NCBI GenBank assembly: GCA_027347545.1
Contig: DAIEQT010000169.1
Location: 1-13,598 of the forward strand
DNA: 13,598 nucleotides
From: Ignavibacteria bacterium
GTDB taxonomy: Bacteria > Bacteroidota > Ignavibacteria > Ignavibacteriales > Melioribacteraceae
Direction: 5' to 3'
Below the pieces are notes generated by a model. The model ran no database searches, was not told where the DNA came from, and worked only from the letters and a program-made list of their open reading frames with translations. Positions 5,385 through 13,320 of the stretch are shown here, piece by piece. Each line of letters starts with the position of its first letter. The stretch's first letter is position 1. The translations under genes were made by a program, and so were the position numbers.

Positions 5385-7940
5385 ATGGAACCGCTTAAAA
5401 TAAAAGAGAATTTCCTTCAAGATCGTGATAAGCTTTTTCATGATTCTGATTTGATAAAAGAACCGTTCAAGTTTTCAGTTCGATGGAGCTTGGTTGTTGA
5501 AGAATATATTCTCCGCGTTTTAAGTGGTGTGAAAATGGAATGTGCGGTTGCTTCTGTTGGAAGTTTTAGTAGAAGAGAGCTTTCACCGTTTTCAGATATT
5601 GATCTGATGTTCGTTTTCGAAAAAGTAAAAGGGAATGAGCAGTTAATACAAACTTGTGTTACAAACTTGTGGGATGCCGGAATTGAAGTCTCGCACACAG
5701 TCAGAGAATTTTCAGACATTAAAAAATTTCTAGATGAAGATTTGGAAGCCTTCACTCAATTCTTTGATACACGTTTTATTATCGGCAATGAAAAACTTTA
5801 TAAAAAATGGAATGAGAGTGTAACTTCTTCTCTTAATGCAAAAGTTAAGAAAAGACTTTTGGAAGAATATTTTGCAGATATTCGCGAGCGTTATAAAAAG
5901 TATGGCGATTCCGCTAAAGTACTTGAGCCAAATGTAAAATATACAGCCGGCGGCTTGCGAGATTTACAAGTGATAGAGTGGATGTATTGCCTAAAGAACG
6001 AAACGCTATTAACTGTTCAAGAAGAAATAACACAATCTGAACATTTCTTTCAGATAATGAAGCAGACCGGAATGCTTGTCCCGCGTGCAGTTGTTAGGCT
6101 GAGTGAAAGTTATAAAATAGTTTTGAACGCGCGTAATCTTCTGCATCTTATTTCAAATCATAAAAACGACCGCCTTGAATTCGATTACCAGGAAAAAGTA
6201 GCCAACCTTCTCGGTTATTCCGGAAAGAATTGGCACTCTTACATGAAAAAATATTTTGAAGCGACAAATGTTATTAAACGTTTCTGCCGCACAATGCGGA
6301 AGCGCTTCGAAGAAGAAATAACTCCGCCGGTTAGCGACTACTTAACTATTGAGCTTGATGATGATTTTGCTTTGAAGAATGGGAACGTATGTATTGTGCG
6401 GGAAACGAAACTTGGAATGAGCGGAATACTACGTGCGTTTTACTACCGAGGATTGCATAATGCGCGCTTTGAAGAAAATCTCCGCTCGCAGATTATTGAA
6501 GGCGTTTTTGATCTTGAAGAAAACCAAATCTTCGAACACAAATCATCAGTGTTCTTTAGAGAGATTATGAAACTGCCGAAGAATGTTGGAACACTACTTA
6601 CATTAATGAATGAACTTGGCGTTCTCGCTGCATTCTTGCCTGAGTTCAAAGAGTTAGTTGGATTCTTTCAGCCGGGAGTTTACCATTGTTACACTGCCGA
6701 TGAACACACACTCATAGCACTAGCTAACGTTGAAAAACTTAGCGAAGAAACAACAGTACTCGGTAAACTTTTTCAAAGCTTACGCGAAAAAGATATTTTA
6801 TTCCTCGCTATTTTATTTCATGATATTGCAAAACCGATCAGCGTTTCCGGTCACGAAATTATCGGCGGTGAGATTGCAAATTCTGTAATGGAACGTCTTG
6901 GTTTTTCATTCGAAGAAATTGAAATGGTCCAGTTTCTAGTTAATCATCATCTAACTATGGAACAAGTAGCATTCCGAAGAAATCTTAACGATCCTTGCAC
7001 TTTAGATAATTTTGCACAAATATTTCCTTCTTCAGAACATCTCGATTTACTTTACTTAGTTACCTATGCCGATCTATCAGCCGTATCTCCAGCGGTTTGG
7101 ACTCAATGGAAGAGTGATTTGTTAGATGAACTTTACCGCAAAACAAAAATTATGTTGGATGAAAGAATCAGCGGACAAGAAATGCTTTCGGACAATCTGA
7201 AAGAAATTATGAGTAGCTCGGAAGTTTACTGGGAAGAAAATATCAAAGATCATATTGAATCTATTGATGATATTGGATATTTGCATCATTTCTCGGTAGA
7301 GGAAATTAACCAGCACATTGATGAAATAGAAAAGGGTTCGGCGGTATCTGTTTTCTTTAAGGAAGAAGAAACATTTACAAACGTTACAATAATTACCCGT
7401 GATAGAGACGCGCTGCTTTCCCGTCTTTGCGGCGCATTGGCGATTAACGACCTCAACATTCACGATGCGAAAATCTTTACTCGTAAAGATGGAATTGTAA
7501 TAGATAGTTTTAACGTAACGGATTTTAGAGCCGGGCATAAAGTTGAAGAGGAGCGCTTTAAAAAAATCACACACGATTTGGAATTAGCAGTTCAGAATGA
7601 ACTCCAGATTGTGAAAGAGTTCAATAACATTAAGTCAAAGTGGTGGCGGATTGAGAACAAACTCTTCAAGCGTAAAGGCAAAGTTAAAATCGCTTTCGAA
7701 AAACATGAACGCTACACAATTGTTGATGTCTATTCGCCTGATAGACTTGGCTTGCTTTATCAAATCACGAAAAAGCTTAACGAACTCGGCTTATCAATTT
7801 ACTTCGCAAAAATTTCTACCAAAGCAGATGATATTATAGATGCATTCTACATTCTCGACCGCCACCGCAAGAAAGTTTCAACCTATCAGTATGAACTTAT
7901 CACTCACGAACTAACTCAAACAATTGAAGAAATGTTATAG
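5385..7940 (+). CDS. glnD: [Protein-PII] uridylyltransferase / uridylyl-removing enzyme GlnD
   Basis: An 851-residue nitrogen-sensor enzyme (E. coli GlnD is 890), which uridylylates PII proteins when glutamine is low and removes UMP when glutamine is high. Domain order fits the family. A nucleotidyltransferase domain has the motif GSFSRRELSPFSDID at residues 59-73, with metal-binding D71 and D73; the usual GGYGRGE form is replaced by GSFSRRE. The GlnD linker motif TAGGLRDLQ follows near residue 190. An HD phosphohydrolase domain has FHDIAK with H479-D480 and a downstream NHH. Two ACT glutamine-sensing domains start near residues 666 (VTIITRDRDALLSRL) and 777 (YTIVDVYSPDRLGLL). murI begins 17 bp after the stop, so the two are probably cotranscribed. 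No PII gene (glnB/glnK), amtB or glutamine synthetase gene is in view. Confidence 0.93.
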   Translation: MEPLKIKENFLQDRDKLFHDSDLIKEPFKFSVRWSLVVEEYILRVLSGVKMECAVASVGSFSRRELSPFSDIDLMFVFEKVKGNEQLIQTCVTNLWDAGIEVSHTVREFSDIKKFLDEDLEAFTQFFDTRFIIGNEKLYKKWNESVTSSLNAKVKKRLLEEYFADIRERYKKYGDSAKVLEPNVKYTAGGLRDLQVIEWMYCLKNETLLTVQEEITQSEHFFQIMKQTGMLVPRAVVRLSESYKIVLNARNLLHLISNHKNDRLEFDYQEKVANLLGYSGKNWHSYMKKYFEATNVIKRFCRTMRKRFEEEITPPVSDYLTIELDDDFALKNGNVCIVRETKLGMSGILRAFYYRGLHNARFEENLRSQIIEGVFDLEENQIFEHKSSVFFREIMKLPKNVGTLLTLMNELGVLAAFLPEFKELVGFFQPGVYHCYTADEHTLIALANVEKLSEETTVLGKLFQSLREKDILFLAILFHDIAKPISVSGHEIIGGEIANSVMERLGFSFEEIEMVQFLVNHHLTMEQVAFRRNLNDPCTLDNFAQIFPSSEHLDLLYLVTYADLSAVSPAVWTQWKSDLLDELYRKTKIMLDERISGQEMLSDNLKEIMSSSEVYWEENIKDHIESIDDIGYLHHFSVEEINQHIDEIEKGSAVSVFFKEEETFTNVTIITRDRDALLSRLCGALAINDLNIHDAKIFTRKDGIVIDSFNVTDFRAGHKVEEERFKKITHDLELAVQNELQIVKEFNNIKSKWWRIENKLFKRKGKVKIAFEKHERYTIVDVYSPDRLGLLYQITKKLNELGLSIYFAKISTKADDIIDAFYILDRHRKKVSTYQYELITHELTQTIEEML

Positions 7941-7957
7941 GTGTTAAATTGAATTTC

Positions 7958-8776
7958 ATGAACAAAACTAATCCGATTGGATTTTTCGACTCCGGAATTG
8001 GAGGATTAACTGTTGTTAAAGCTGTAACGCGGCTAATGCCAAATGAAAACATAGTTTACTTTGGAGATACTGCACGTGTGCCGTACGGCTCAAAATCAAA
8101 TGAAACTGTTGTAGAATACTCAATCCAGGCAGCAAATTTTTTGCTGAGGAAAAATATTAAGCTGCTTGTTGTTGCATGCAACACGGCATCATCTGTTGCT
8201 CTAAATGAGCTTCGTAAATTTTTAACTGTGCCGGTTATTGGCATGATCGAGCCCGGTGCTAGAATGGCTTTGAGTGAATCGAAAAATAAGCGGATTGGCG
8301 TAATTGGAACGCGAGCTACAATTAACAATAAAGCCTATGCTCACGAATTAAAGCGCCTCAATCCAAAAGTAAAAGTATTTGAGCAAGCTTGCCCGCTGTT
8401 TGTTCCTCTTGCAGAAGAAGGCTGGCTTGATCATAAAGCTACTGAGTTAATTGCTAAAACATATTTATCCGGAATGAAAGAGAACAAAATTGATAGTTTA
8501 ATTTTAGGTTGCACACATTATCCAATTCTTGCTGATATAATTCAGAAAGTTGTTGGTAAAAATGTGAAGTTAGTTGATAGCGGAACTCCGGCCGCCAGAT
8601 TAGTAGAGGATTATCTGAATGGACGCGGATTGCGCAATCAGTCAGTTCATCATGGACAAAGTGAATTTTACGTTAGCGATGTGCCGACAAAATTTCGTGA
8701 GATAGCCGAAACATTTTTGGGTAGGAAGATTACTCATCTGCATAAAGTTGAGCTAGAAGAACTTACGAACGAGTGA
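7958..8776 (+). CDS. murI: Glutamate racemase MurI
   Basis: A 272-residue cytoplasmic, cofactor-independent racemase that makes D-glutamate for peptidoglycan. The N-terminal signature FFDSGIGGLTV carries D11 and S12. The two catalytic cysteines are present: C74 in VVACNTASS and C185 in LGCTHYP. Also typical are YFGDTARVPYG after strand 2, and the VIGMIEPGA and VDSGTPAAR segments. The length is normal. Start: ATG 7958 is chosen; an in-frame TTG at 7949 (adding three residues) lies 4 nt after AGGTGT and could be the true start. Spacing to glnD is 17 bp (8 bp if TTG is used), implying cotranscription. Confidence 0.95.
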   Translation: MNKTNPIGFFDSGIGGLTVVKAVTRLMPNENIVYFGDTARVPYGSKSNETVVEYSIQAANFLLRKNIKLLVVACNTASSVALNELRKFLTVPVIGMIEPGARMALSESKNKRIGVIGTRATINNKAYAHELKRLNPKVKVFEQACPLFVPLAEEGWLDHKATELIAKTYLSGMKENKIDSLILGCTHYPILADIIQKVVGKNVKLVDSGTPAARLVEDYLNGRGLRNQSVHHGQSEFYVSDVPTKFREIAETFLGRKITHLHKVELEELTNE

Positions 8777-8784
8777 TTCTCGAT

Positions 8785-8817
8785 GCCCGCTTCGTCTAGC
8801 GGCGAGCGAGGCGAGCT
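8785..8817. repeat. GC-rich palindromic mini-repeat, copy C (inverted)
   Basis: GCCCGCTTCGTCTAGCGGCG followed by AGCGAGGCGAGC is far richer in G and C than its neighbours. Its reverse complement (GCCTCGCTCGCC...GACGAAGCGGGC) resembles positions 3755-3790 and 3107-3134. It lies 8 bases after the murI stop and 6 bases before the left inverted repeat of the four-helix-bundle cassette. Confidence 0.5.
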
Positions 8818-8823
8818 AGTTAC

Positions 8824-9248
8824 TTGATACTGGAAACTGGATAAAAGAATTGAGCTATAAGAATTTAGAAATATGGAAATTGGCAAAGGAAGTTGTTGTC
8901 GAAATTCATGAGATGAGCTTAACGCAGCTTCCAAAGTTTGAGATGTACGAAGTCGGCTCACAAATCAGACGATCAAGCAAATCTGTCAGAGCAAATATTG
9001 TTGAAGGTTACGGAAGAAGATATTATAAACAAGAGTTTATTCATCACTTGATAATTGCGATTGCTTCGAATGATGAAACTATAGATCATCTCGAAACGCT
9101 TTATGAAACGAAATCATTTACGGATGAAGAACTTTATACAACTCTTCATTCTAAAATTGAGTTACTTGGTAAGAAGATTAATGCTTTTATCCAAGCAGTA
9201 AAAGAAGAGCACCAAAGCCCACGATAGTAATTCTTTTTCCAGTATCAA
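8824..9248. mobile_element. Candidate inverted-repeat-bounded cassette carrying a four-helix-bundle gene
   Basis: The left end TTGATACTGGAAA (8824-8836) and right end TTTCCAGTATCAA (9236-9248) are perfect 13-bp inverted repeats. Just inside both, AAGAATT follows (left copy after an extra CTGGATAA; right copy directly), so the shared ends reach about 20 bp. The only gene inside fills the space: its TTG start is 13 bp after the left 13-mer and its stop 8 bp before the right one. No transposase is present. The cassette would be non-autonomous, or the repeats could be remains of a tandem ATACTGG array. Mobility is inference. Confidence 0.4.
8850..9227 (+). CDS. Four-helix-bundle protein (23S rRNA intervening-sequence protein / Avd-like family)
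   Basis: A 125-residue, all-helical, probably cytoplasmic protein. The N-terminus [14 protein letters not shown] and the central [20 protein letters not shown] followed by Y-K-Q-E-F are diagnostic of the four-helix-bundle family named after proteins encoded in 23S rRNA intervening sequences. The same fold is used by Avd of diversity-generating retroelements. Stand-alone copies are common in this bacterial group, and their function is not established; the basic face suggests nucleic-acid binding (inference). The start is TTG 8850, since no in-frame ATG precedes the conserved N-terminus and the upstream region is the inverted repeat. No reverse transcriptase, template/variable repeat or rRNA is nearby, so neither known context applies. 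Confidence 0.88.
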   Translation: MSYKNLEIWKLAKEVVVEIHEMSLTQLPKFEMYEVGSQIRRSSKSVRANIVEGYGRRYYKQEFIHHLIIAIASNDETIDHLETLYETKSFTDEELYTTLHSKIELLGKKINAFIQAVKEEHQSPR

Positions 9249-9290
9249 TGTCCAATCCCGATCATCCAGTATCTAGTATCCGATATCAAG
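9236..9290. repeat. Degenerate ATACTGG heptamer array
   Basis: Read on the minus strand, this stretch is a series of decayed 7-mers: GATATCGG, ATACTAG, ATACTGG, ATGATCGGG, ATTGG, GATACTGG. A shorter piece of the same kind (GATACTGGAAACTGGAT) lies at 8826-8842 on the other side of the four-helix-bundle gene. The TGA stop of the Nudix gene (9286-9288) is formed by the last unit. Confidence 0.6.
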
Positions 9291-9816
9291 CATGCAGTTT
9301 ATACATAGCTATTCCACAAATTGTTTTTGCGTCGCAAATTTCGTTAGAACGAATCTTCTCATCAATCTCATCCATTGTCAATTCAACAAGTTCAATTCCT
9401 TCTTCACCTTCTTCTCTAGCATGATCTCCAAATGTCAATTCCTTTGTTAAGTAAATGTGTAAAACTTCGTTACAAAATCCAGAGGTTGTGATTATCTCAC
9501 CGAGTCTTGAAATGTTAGTAGTAGAGTAGCCGGTTTCTTCCTTAAGTTCACGCGCGGCACAAAGCTGCGGATCTTCACCTTTATCTAATTTGCCGGCTGG
9601 TAATTCATATAAAACTTTTTTATGCGGCCAGCGAAATTGCCTTATCAACACAAGCTTTCCATCATCTTTAACCGGAACTGCAACAGATCCCCCGGGATGA
9701 ACTACAGTTTCGCGATGAACTATTTTTTCTGAGCCTTCAAATTTTACTTCTTCAACCCTTATATCAACTACTTTTCCTTTGAATGGAGTTTCGCTTTTTA
9801 GTATTTCGTACTTCAT
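9286..9816 (-). CDS. Nudix hydrolase, ADP-ribose pyrophosphatase-like
   Basis: A 176-residue cytoplasmic hydrolase. A complete Nudix box G-x5-E-x7-REL-x-EE-x-GY spans residues 75-97, with metal-binding glutamates at 90, 93 and 94. It is preceded by VLYELPAGKLDKGE, and HPGGSVAVPV occurs near residue 40. Both are characteristic of the ADP-ribose pyrophosphatase (NudF/YqkG) subgroup, which splits ADP-ribose to AMP and ribose 5-phosphate. The ATG at 9816 has AAAGGGA about 5 nt upstream, so the start is well supported. The length is typical. The gene converges on the four-helix-bundle gene, and its stop is formed by the ATACTGG-type repeat. Other NDP-sugar substrates cannot be excluded. Confidence 0.9.
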   Translation of the reverse strand: MKYEILKSETPFKGKVVDIRVEEVKFEGSEKIVHRETVVHPGGSVAVPVKDDGKLVLIRQFRWPHKKVLYELPAGKLDKGEDPQLCAARELKEETGYSTTNISRLGEIITTSGFCNEVLHIYLTKELTFGDHAREEGEEGIELVELTMDEIDEKIRSNEICDAKTICGIAMYKLHA

Positions 9817-10160
9817 TATTTCCCTTTTAAAAATTTCGGTGCAAAGTTAGTGAAAATGTGTAATCTGAACGCTAAAAAATAATTCAGAATTCTAACTTCA
9901 ACTGACTATTTTAAGGTGTAGTCTTGTAAAACATTTCACTCGGAGTTAAGATGAAACTTCACCGCCTACAAGTTCTTGTTCTGTTTCTGTTTGTGACCGC
10001 AGTAGAACTTCAATCTCAAGAATACCTTCAAATTAGCCATAATAGTGTTGTGAAAATGCCGATGAAATTTTTAATAGATGTAGTTTGCCGAGACTGAACT
10101 CGAAAATTTGAAGTCCTGTATTGATAAAAAATTTTAAGTTTTGCTTTAACGGAGATTAAT
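9817..10160. other. Divergent intergenic region (Nudix gene / GH35)
   Basis: 344 bp between two divergent genes, so it must carry promoters in both directions. It is AT-rich. The only coding-like piece is the 48-codon ORF at 9951-10097. I could not assign promoter boxes with confidence. No repeat of the families seen elsewhere is present. Confidence 0.5.
9951..10097 (+). CDS. Small ORF with signal-peptide-like N-terminus (peptide or gene remnant)
   Basis: ATG 9951 is preceded by CGGAG with 5-nt spacing. The 48 residues start with a basic stretch (MKLHRLQ), then a hydrophobic core LVLFLFVTAV, then a polar ELQSQEY that could be a signal peptidase region. This leaves a mature piece of only about 25 residues (ISHNSVVKMPMKF...). 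I recognise no family. It may be a secreted micropeptide, or the surviving 5' end of a lost exported-protein gene. The GH35 gene starts 63 bp downstream, so they could share a transcript. Confidence 0.4.
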   Translation: MKLHRLQVLVLFLFVTAVELQSQEYLQISHNSVVKMPMKFLIDVVCRD

Positions 10161-11957
10161 TTGAAAAAGATATTTACTTTCGTCATAGTTATGCTTCCTC
10201 TCATCTTATCTGCGCAAAAAGCAAAACACAGTTTTACTTTCAATGCGGATGATTTTCTTTTAGATGGAAAGCCTTTTCAAATGATTAGCGGGGAAATTCA
10301 TCCGGCGCGTGTGCCTAAAGAATATTGGCGTCATAGAATTCAAATGGCTAAAGCGATGGGCTGCAACACAATCGCCGCTTACATTTTCTGGAATTATCAC
10401 GAATCAACTCCAGGCAAATTCGATTTCAAAACTGAGAATAGAGATATAGCTCAGTTTGTAAAGATTGCACAAGAAGAAGGGATGTGGGTGCTCTTTCGCC
10501 CCGGTCCTTATGTTTGTGCCGAGTGGGATTTCGGCGGACTTCCACCCTATTTGCTGAAAATTCCCGATATAAAAGTTAGATGCATGGATGCGCGTTACAT
10601 GCTGGCTGTTGAGCGTTATATAAATGAAATGGCAAAGCTGATTAAGCCGCTTCTTGTTACCAACGGCGGACCAATCTTAATGGTGCAGATAGAAAATGAA
10701 TATGGCAGTTACGGCAATGATAAAATTTATTTGGAAGAGCTTCGGAAATATTGGAAGAAGAATGGAATCAATGTTCCTTTCTACACCGCTGATGGAGCGA
10801 CACCTTATATGCTTGAGGCGGGAAATATAGACGGTGCTATTATTGGCCTGGATAGCGGCTGCAATGAAAACGATTTTGCACAAGCGAAAAAAAGAAATCC
10901 GAATGTGCCGGCATTTAGCAGTGAAACATATCCCGGATGGTTAACCCATTGGGGAGAAAAATGGGCGCGTCCGGATACAACTGAGCTTTTGAAGGAAGTG
11001 AAACATTTGCTCGAAAACAAAAAGTCCTTCAATTTTTATGTTATTCATGGAGGAACAAATTTTGGTTTTAGTGCCGGTGCAAATTCCGGTGGCAAGGGTT
11101 ACGAGCCGGATTTGACCAGCTACGATTATGATGCGCCGATTAATGAACAAGGAAATCCAACTCCAAAATATTTTGCTCTGCGTAATTTGATTGGCAAGTA
11201 TGTTAAAAACATTTCCGATTTGCCGAAACCAATTCCGGCAATTGAAATTCCGGAAATCAAAATGGAGTTGTTCTCAAGTGTTTGGGAAAATTTGCCTAAG
11301 CCAAAATTCTCTGTTCAACCAAAGCCAATGGAATCGTTTGATCAGAAAGAAGGATTCATTCTCTACAGAACAAAGTTGATTGGACATAGGAGCGGCAGTT
11401 TAACTATTACCGATTTACACGATTACGCAACAATCTTTTTGAATGGCAAATACATTGGCAAACTTGATAGACGGGAAGCTGAGAAAACAATTGAGCTTCC
11501 AAAGAGTGATGTAACTGATCCGGTTCTGGAAATTTTTGTTGAAGGAATGGGCAGAATAAACTTCGCTCAGAATCTAATTGACCGGAAAGGAATTACAGAC
11601 CGAGTTACTCTAAACGGAATGACCTTGATGAATTGGGAAGTATATAATCTTCCATTTGATACTAAGTACATTCGGTCATTAAAGAAATCTTCTCCTTCAA
11701 CTGAAAGAAGAGGAAATTTTTTTAAAGGAACATTTGAACTCACCGAAACTGCCGATACATACTTTGATATGAGCAATTACAAAAAAGGTGTTGTCTTTGT
11801 AAACGGAAATAATCTTGGCAGATATTGGGAAATTGGTCCACAGAAAAGATTATACTGTCCGGCACCCTGGCTTAAGAAGGGGAAGAATGAAATAGTTGTT
11901 TTCGATTTGCATGAAACCGAAGCAAAAGCAATTAGCGGCTTTAAGCGGCTAGAATAA
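10161..11957 (+). CDS. Secreted GH35 beta-galactosidase
   Basis: A 598-residue glycoside hydrolase family 35 enzyme that releases terminal beta-galactose from glycans. The start is TTG 10161 with GGAG 6 nt upstream; it opens a clear signal peptide (MKKIFTFVIVMLPLILSA, likely cut after A18), so the protein is exported. The (beta/alpha)8 domain shows SGEIHPARVP (43-52), AYIFWNYHE (73-81), FRPGPYVCAEWDFGGLP (112-128), the acid/base E180 in QIENEYGSY and the nucleophile E255 in SSETYPGW. HGGTNFGF and YDYDAPINEQG follow, as in the family. The C-terminal third contains beta-sandwich galactose-binding-like domains, the last with VFVNGNNLGRYWEIGPQ and YCPAPWLKKGKN. No transporter or polysaccharide-utilisation (SusC/D) gene is nearby. 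Confidence 0.95.
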   Translation: MKKIFTFVIVMLPLILSAQKAKHSFTFNADDFLLDGKPFQMISGEIHPARVPKEYWRHRIQMAKAMGCNTIAAYIFWNYHESTPGKFDFKTENRDIAQFVKIAQEEGMWVLFRPGPYVCAEWDFGGLPPYLLKIPDIKVRCMDARYMLAVERYINEMAKLIKPLLVTNGGPILMVQIENEYGSYGNDKIYLEELRKYWKKNGINVPFYTADGATPYMLEAGNIDGAIIGLDSGCNENDFAQAKKRNPNVPAFSSETYPGWLTHWGEKWARPDTTELLKEVKHLLENKKSFNFYVIHGGTNFGFSAGANSGGKGYEPDLTSYDYDAPINEQGNPTPKYFALRNLIGKYVKNISDLPKPIPAIEIPEIKMELFSSVWENLPKPKFSVQPKPMESFDQKEGFILYRTKLIGHRSGSLTITDLHDYATIFLNGKYIGKLDRREAEKTIELPKSDVTDPVLEIFVEGMGRINFAQNLIDRKGITDRVTLNGMTLMNWEVYNLPFDTKYIRSLKKSSPSTERRGNFFKGTFELTETADTYFDMSNYKKGVVFVNGNNLGRYWEIGPQKRLYCPAPWLKKGKNEIVVFDLHETEAKAISGFKRLE

Positions 11958-11966
11958 AATACTAAA

Positions 11967-12004
11967 AGATTTTTCTCGCTAAGACGCAAAGGCGCAGCTA
12001 AGAT
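11967..12004. repeat. CGCTAAGACGCAAAGGCGC repeat between convergent genes
   Basis: The 40-bp gap between GH35 (+) and the GNAT gene (-) is almost entirely this repeat: TTTTTCTCGC, then GCTAAGA (11978-11984), CGCAAAGGCGC, and a second GCTAAGA (11997-12003). It corresponds in reverse complement to the left half of the hairpin at 2213-2265. The stop codon of the GNAT gene (11998-12000) is inside it. Confidence 0.65.
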
Positions 12005-13122
12005 AAATCCTTTTTAAAACATCTTCTCCGTTTATGCTGGCGGGCATCGTAATGGCGCCATTGTGCTTGCACTTTAGTGTTCGCTTCAAGTTCACGGTTT
12101 GTTTCAACATACTTAATGTTGTTGCGGATAAAAACGTTGTTGATCTCGTTAATGATTACTGCGTTAACGCCCTTGTTCTGCAATTCGGGCTTCACAGCTG
12201 TAAGATAGAGATCAACTTCGGGGTTATCCTTCATTGCATTTAAAATATGAATAAAGCCAAACGGGAATAATCTCCCATTTGCTTTCTTAATGGCTTTGGA
12301 AAGTGAGGGCATAGTAATTCCAAAACCGGCAACTTTATTTTGCTCATCAAGAACTACCGGAACAAAACCGGGCTTGATAAAACCAAAATATGCTTTCACA
12401 TACATATCAATTTGTTTGTCTGTGAGTTCTACAAATCCATATAAGTCTTTATACGCATCGTTAATCAGATAAAAAATTTCTCTAGCATATGGAAGCATCT
12501 CTTTGGCTTTCTTCACTTTTAGCACGTGAAGCTTTTCGCGAGCGGCAACCGCTTCAGCTATACGTGATACTTTTTCCGGAATAGCTTTATTAAGTGTAAC
12601 ACGAAACTCAAGCCAATCGGCATCCTTCTCGTAACCAAATTTTTCTATGTGCTGAGGATAGTATTCGCTGTTATAGATTGAACCGAAGGTGCTTACTTCG
12701 TTAAATCCTTCTACTAACATTCCTTCGCCGTCCATATCTGTAAACCCAAGCGGACCATGAACATGATTCATTCCTTTTCCTTTAGCCCACGATTCAAATG
12801 TATTTATCAAGGCAGAAGAAACTTCGGGGTCATCAATAAAGTCTATCCAGCCGAAGCGGGCATATTTTACGTTAAACTTTTCATTGTATTTGTGGTGAAT
12901 TATTCCGGCGATTCTGCCGACCGGCTTGTTGTCTTTGTAAGCAAGCCAATATTCAGCTTCGCAAAAATCGAATGCCGGATTTTTGTCTTTGCGTAGAGTC
13001 TTAAACTCATCCATGATGAGCGGCGGAATCCAGTACGGGTTGTCCTGGTAGATACTAAAAGGGAATACAATGAATTTTCTTAGATCACTTTTTGTGGAAA
13101 CTTTTTTAATTACTACGTTCAT
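11998..13122 (-). CDS. GNAT-fold (acyl-CoA N-acyltransferase superfamily) protein
   Basis: A 374-residue, probably cytoplasmic protein of a large uncharacterised family seen in this bacterial group. The N-terminal half has NPYWIPPLIMDE, then an AEYWLAY strand and PVGRIAGIIHHKYNE, resembling the first strands of a GNAT fold. The C-terminal half has VDLYLTAVKPELQNKGVN (about 303-320), fitting the acetyl-CoA-binding turn of GNAT enzymes, then YVETNRELEANTKVQAQW and a very basic end (RQHKRRRCFKKDLS). The substrate is unknown. The ATG at 13122 (MNVVIKKV) is chosen over a start at 13170, whose extra 16 residues look non-native; no good ribosome site supports either. The last codons and stop run into the CGCAAAGGCGC repeat. 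Confidence 0.75.
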   Translation of the reverse strand: MNVVIKKVSTKSDLRKFIVFPFSIYQDNPYWIPPLIMDEFKTLRKDKNPAFDFCEAEYWLAYKDNKPVGRIAGIIHHKYNEKFNVKYARFGWIDFIDDPEVSSALINTFESWAKGKGMNHVHGPLGFTDMDGEGMLVEGFNEVSTFGSIYNSEYYPQHIEKFGYEKDADWLEFRVTLNKAIPEKVSRIAEAVAAREKLHVLKVKKAKEMLPYAREIFYLINDAYKDLYGFVELTDKQIDMYVKAYFGFIKPGFVPVVLDEQNKVAGFGITMPSLSKAIKKANGRLFPFGFIHILNAMKDNPEVDLYLTAVKPELQNKGVNAVIINEINNVFIRNNIKYVETNRELEANTKVQAQWRHYDARQHKRRRCFKKDLS

Positions 13123-13287
13123 TTTTTGAAAGCCAATTAATTTCGTTGCCAATATAATTATTCGCACCAATAAAAAGATGGGCTAATTCGATTTAATAAT
13201 TTCTTAACGAAATCCGATTTTGAACGAAGAATTAATTTTCAATCCGCCAATCGCGCCACTGAACTGTGGCAAGCAAAACGGCGGATA

Positions 13288-13320
13288 AGTTCTCAATTCT
13301 CCATTCGCAATTCTCAATTA
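13288..13320. repeat. TTCTCAATTCTCC-type degenerate repeat
   Basis: TCTCAATT occurs at 13291-13298 and again at 13312-13319, with ATTCGCAA between. The stretch reaches exactly to the end of the DUF1232 gene and forms its TAA stop (13318-13320). Confidence 0.5.

Noticed and set aside
7122..7574. 150-codon frame antisense to glnD
   Set aside because: It lies wholly within the well-supported HD-ACT part of glnD, is Cys/Phe-rich with no motif, and is a frame shadow.
8850..9227. Part of a diversity-generating retroelement (Avd)
   Set aside because: No reverse transcriptase, template repeat or variable repeat is in the flanking sequence; the neighbours are murI and a Nudix gene.
10161..13122. Polysaccharide-utilisation locus around the GH35 gene
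   Set aside because: No SusC/SusD-like, regulator or further glycosidase genes adjoin; the neighbours are a Nudix gene and a GNAT-like gene on the opposite strand.
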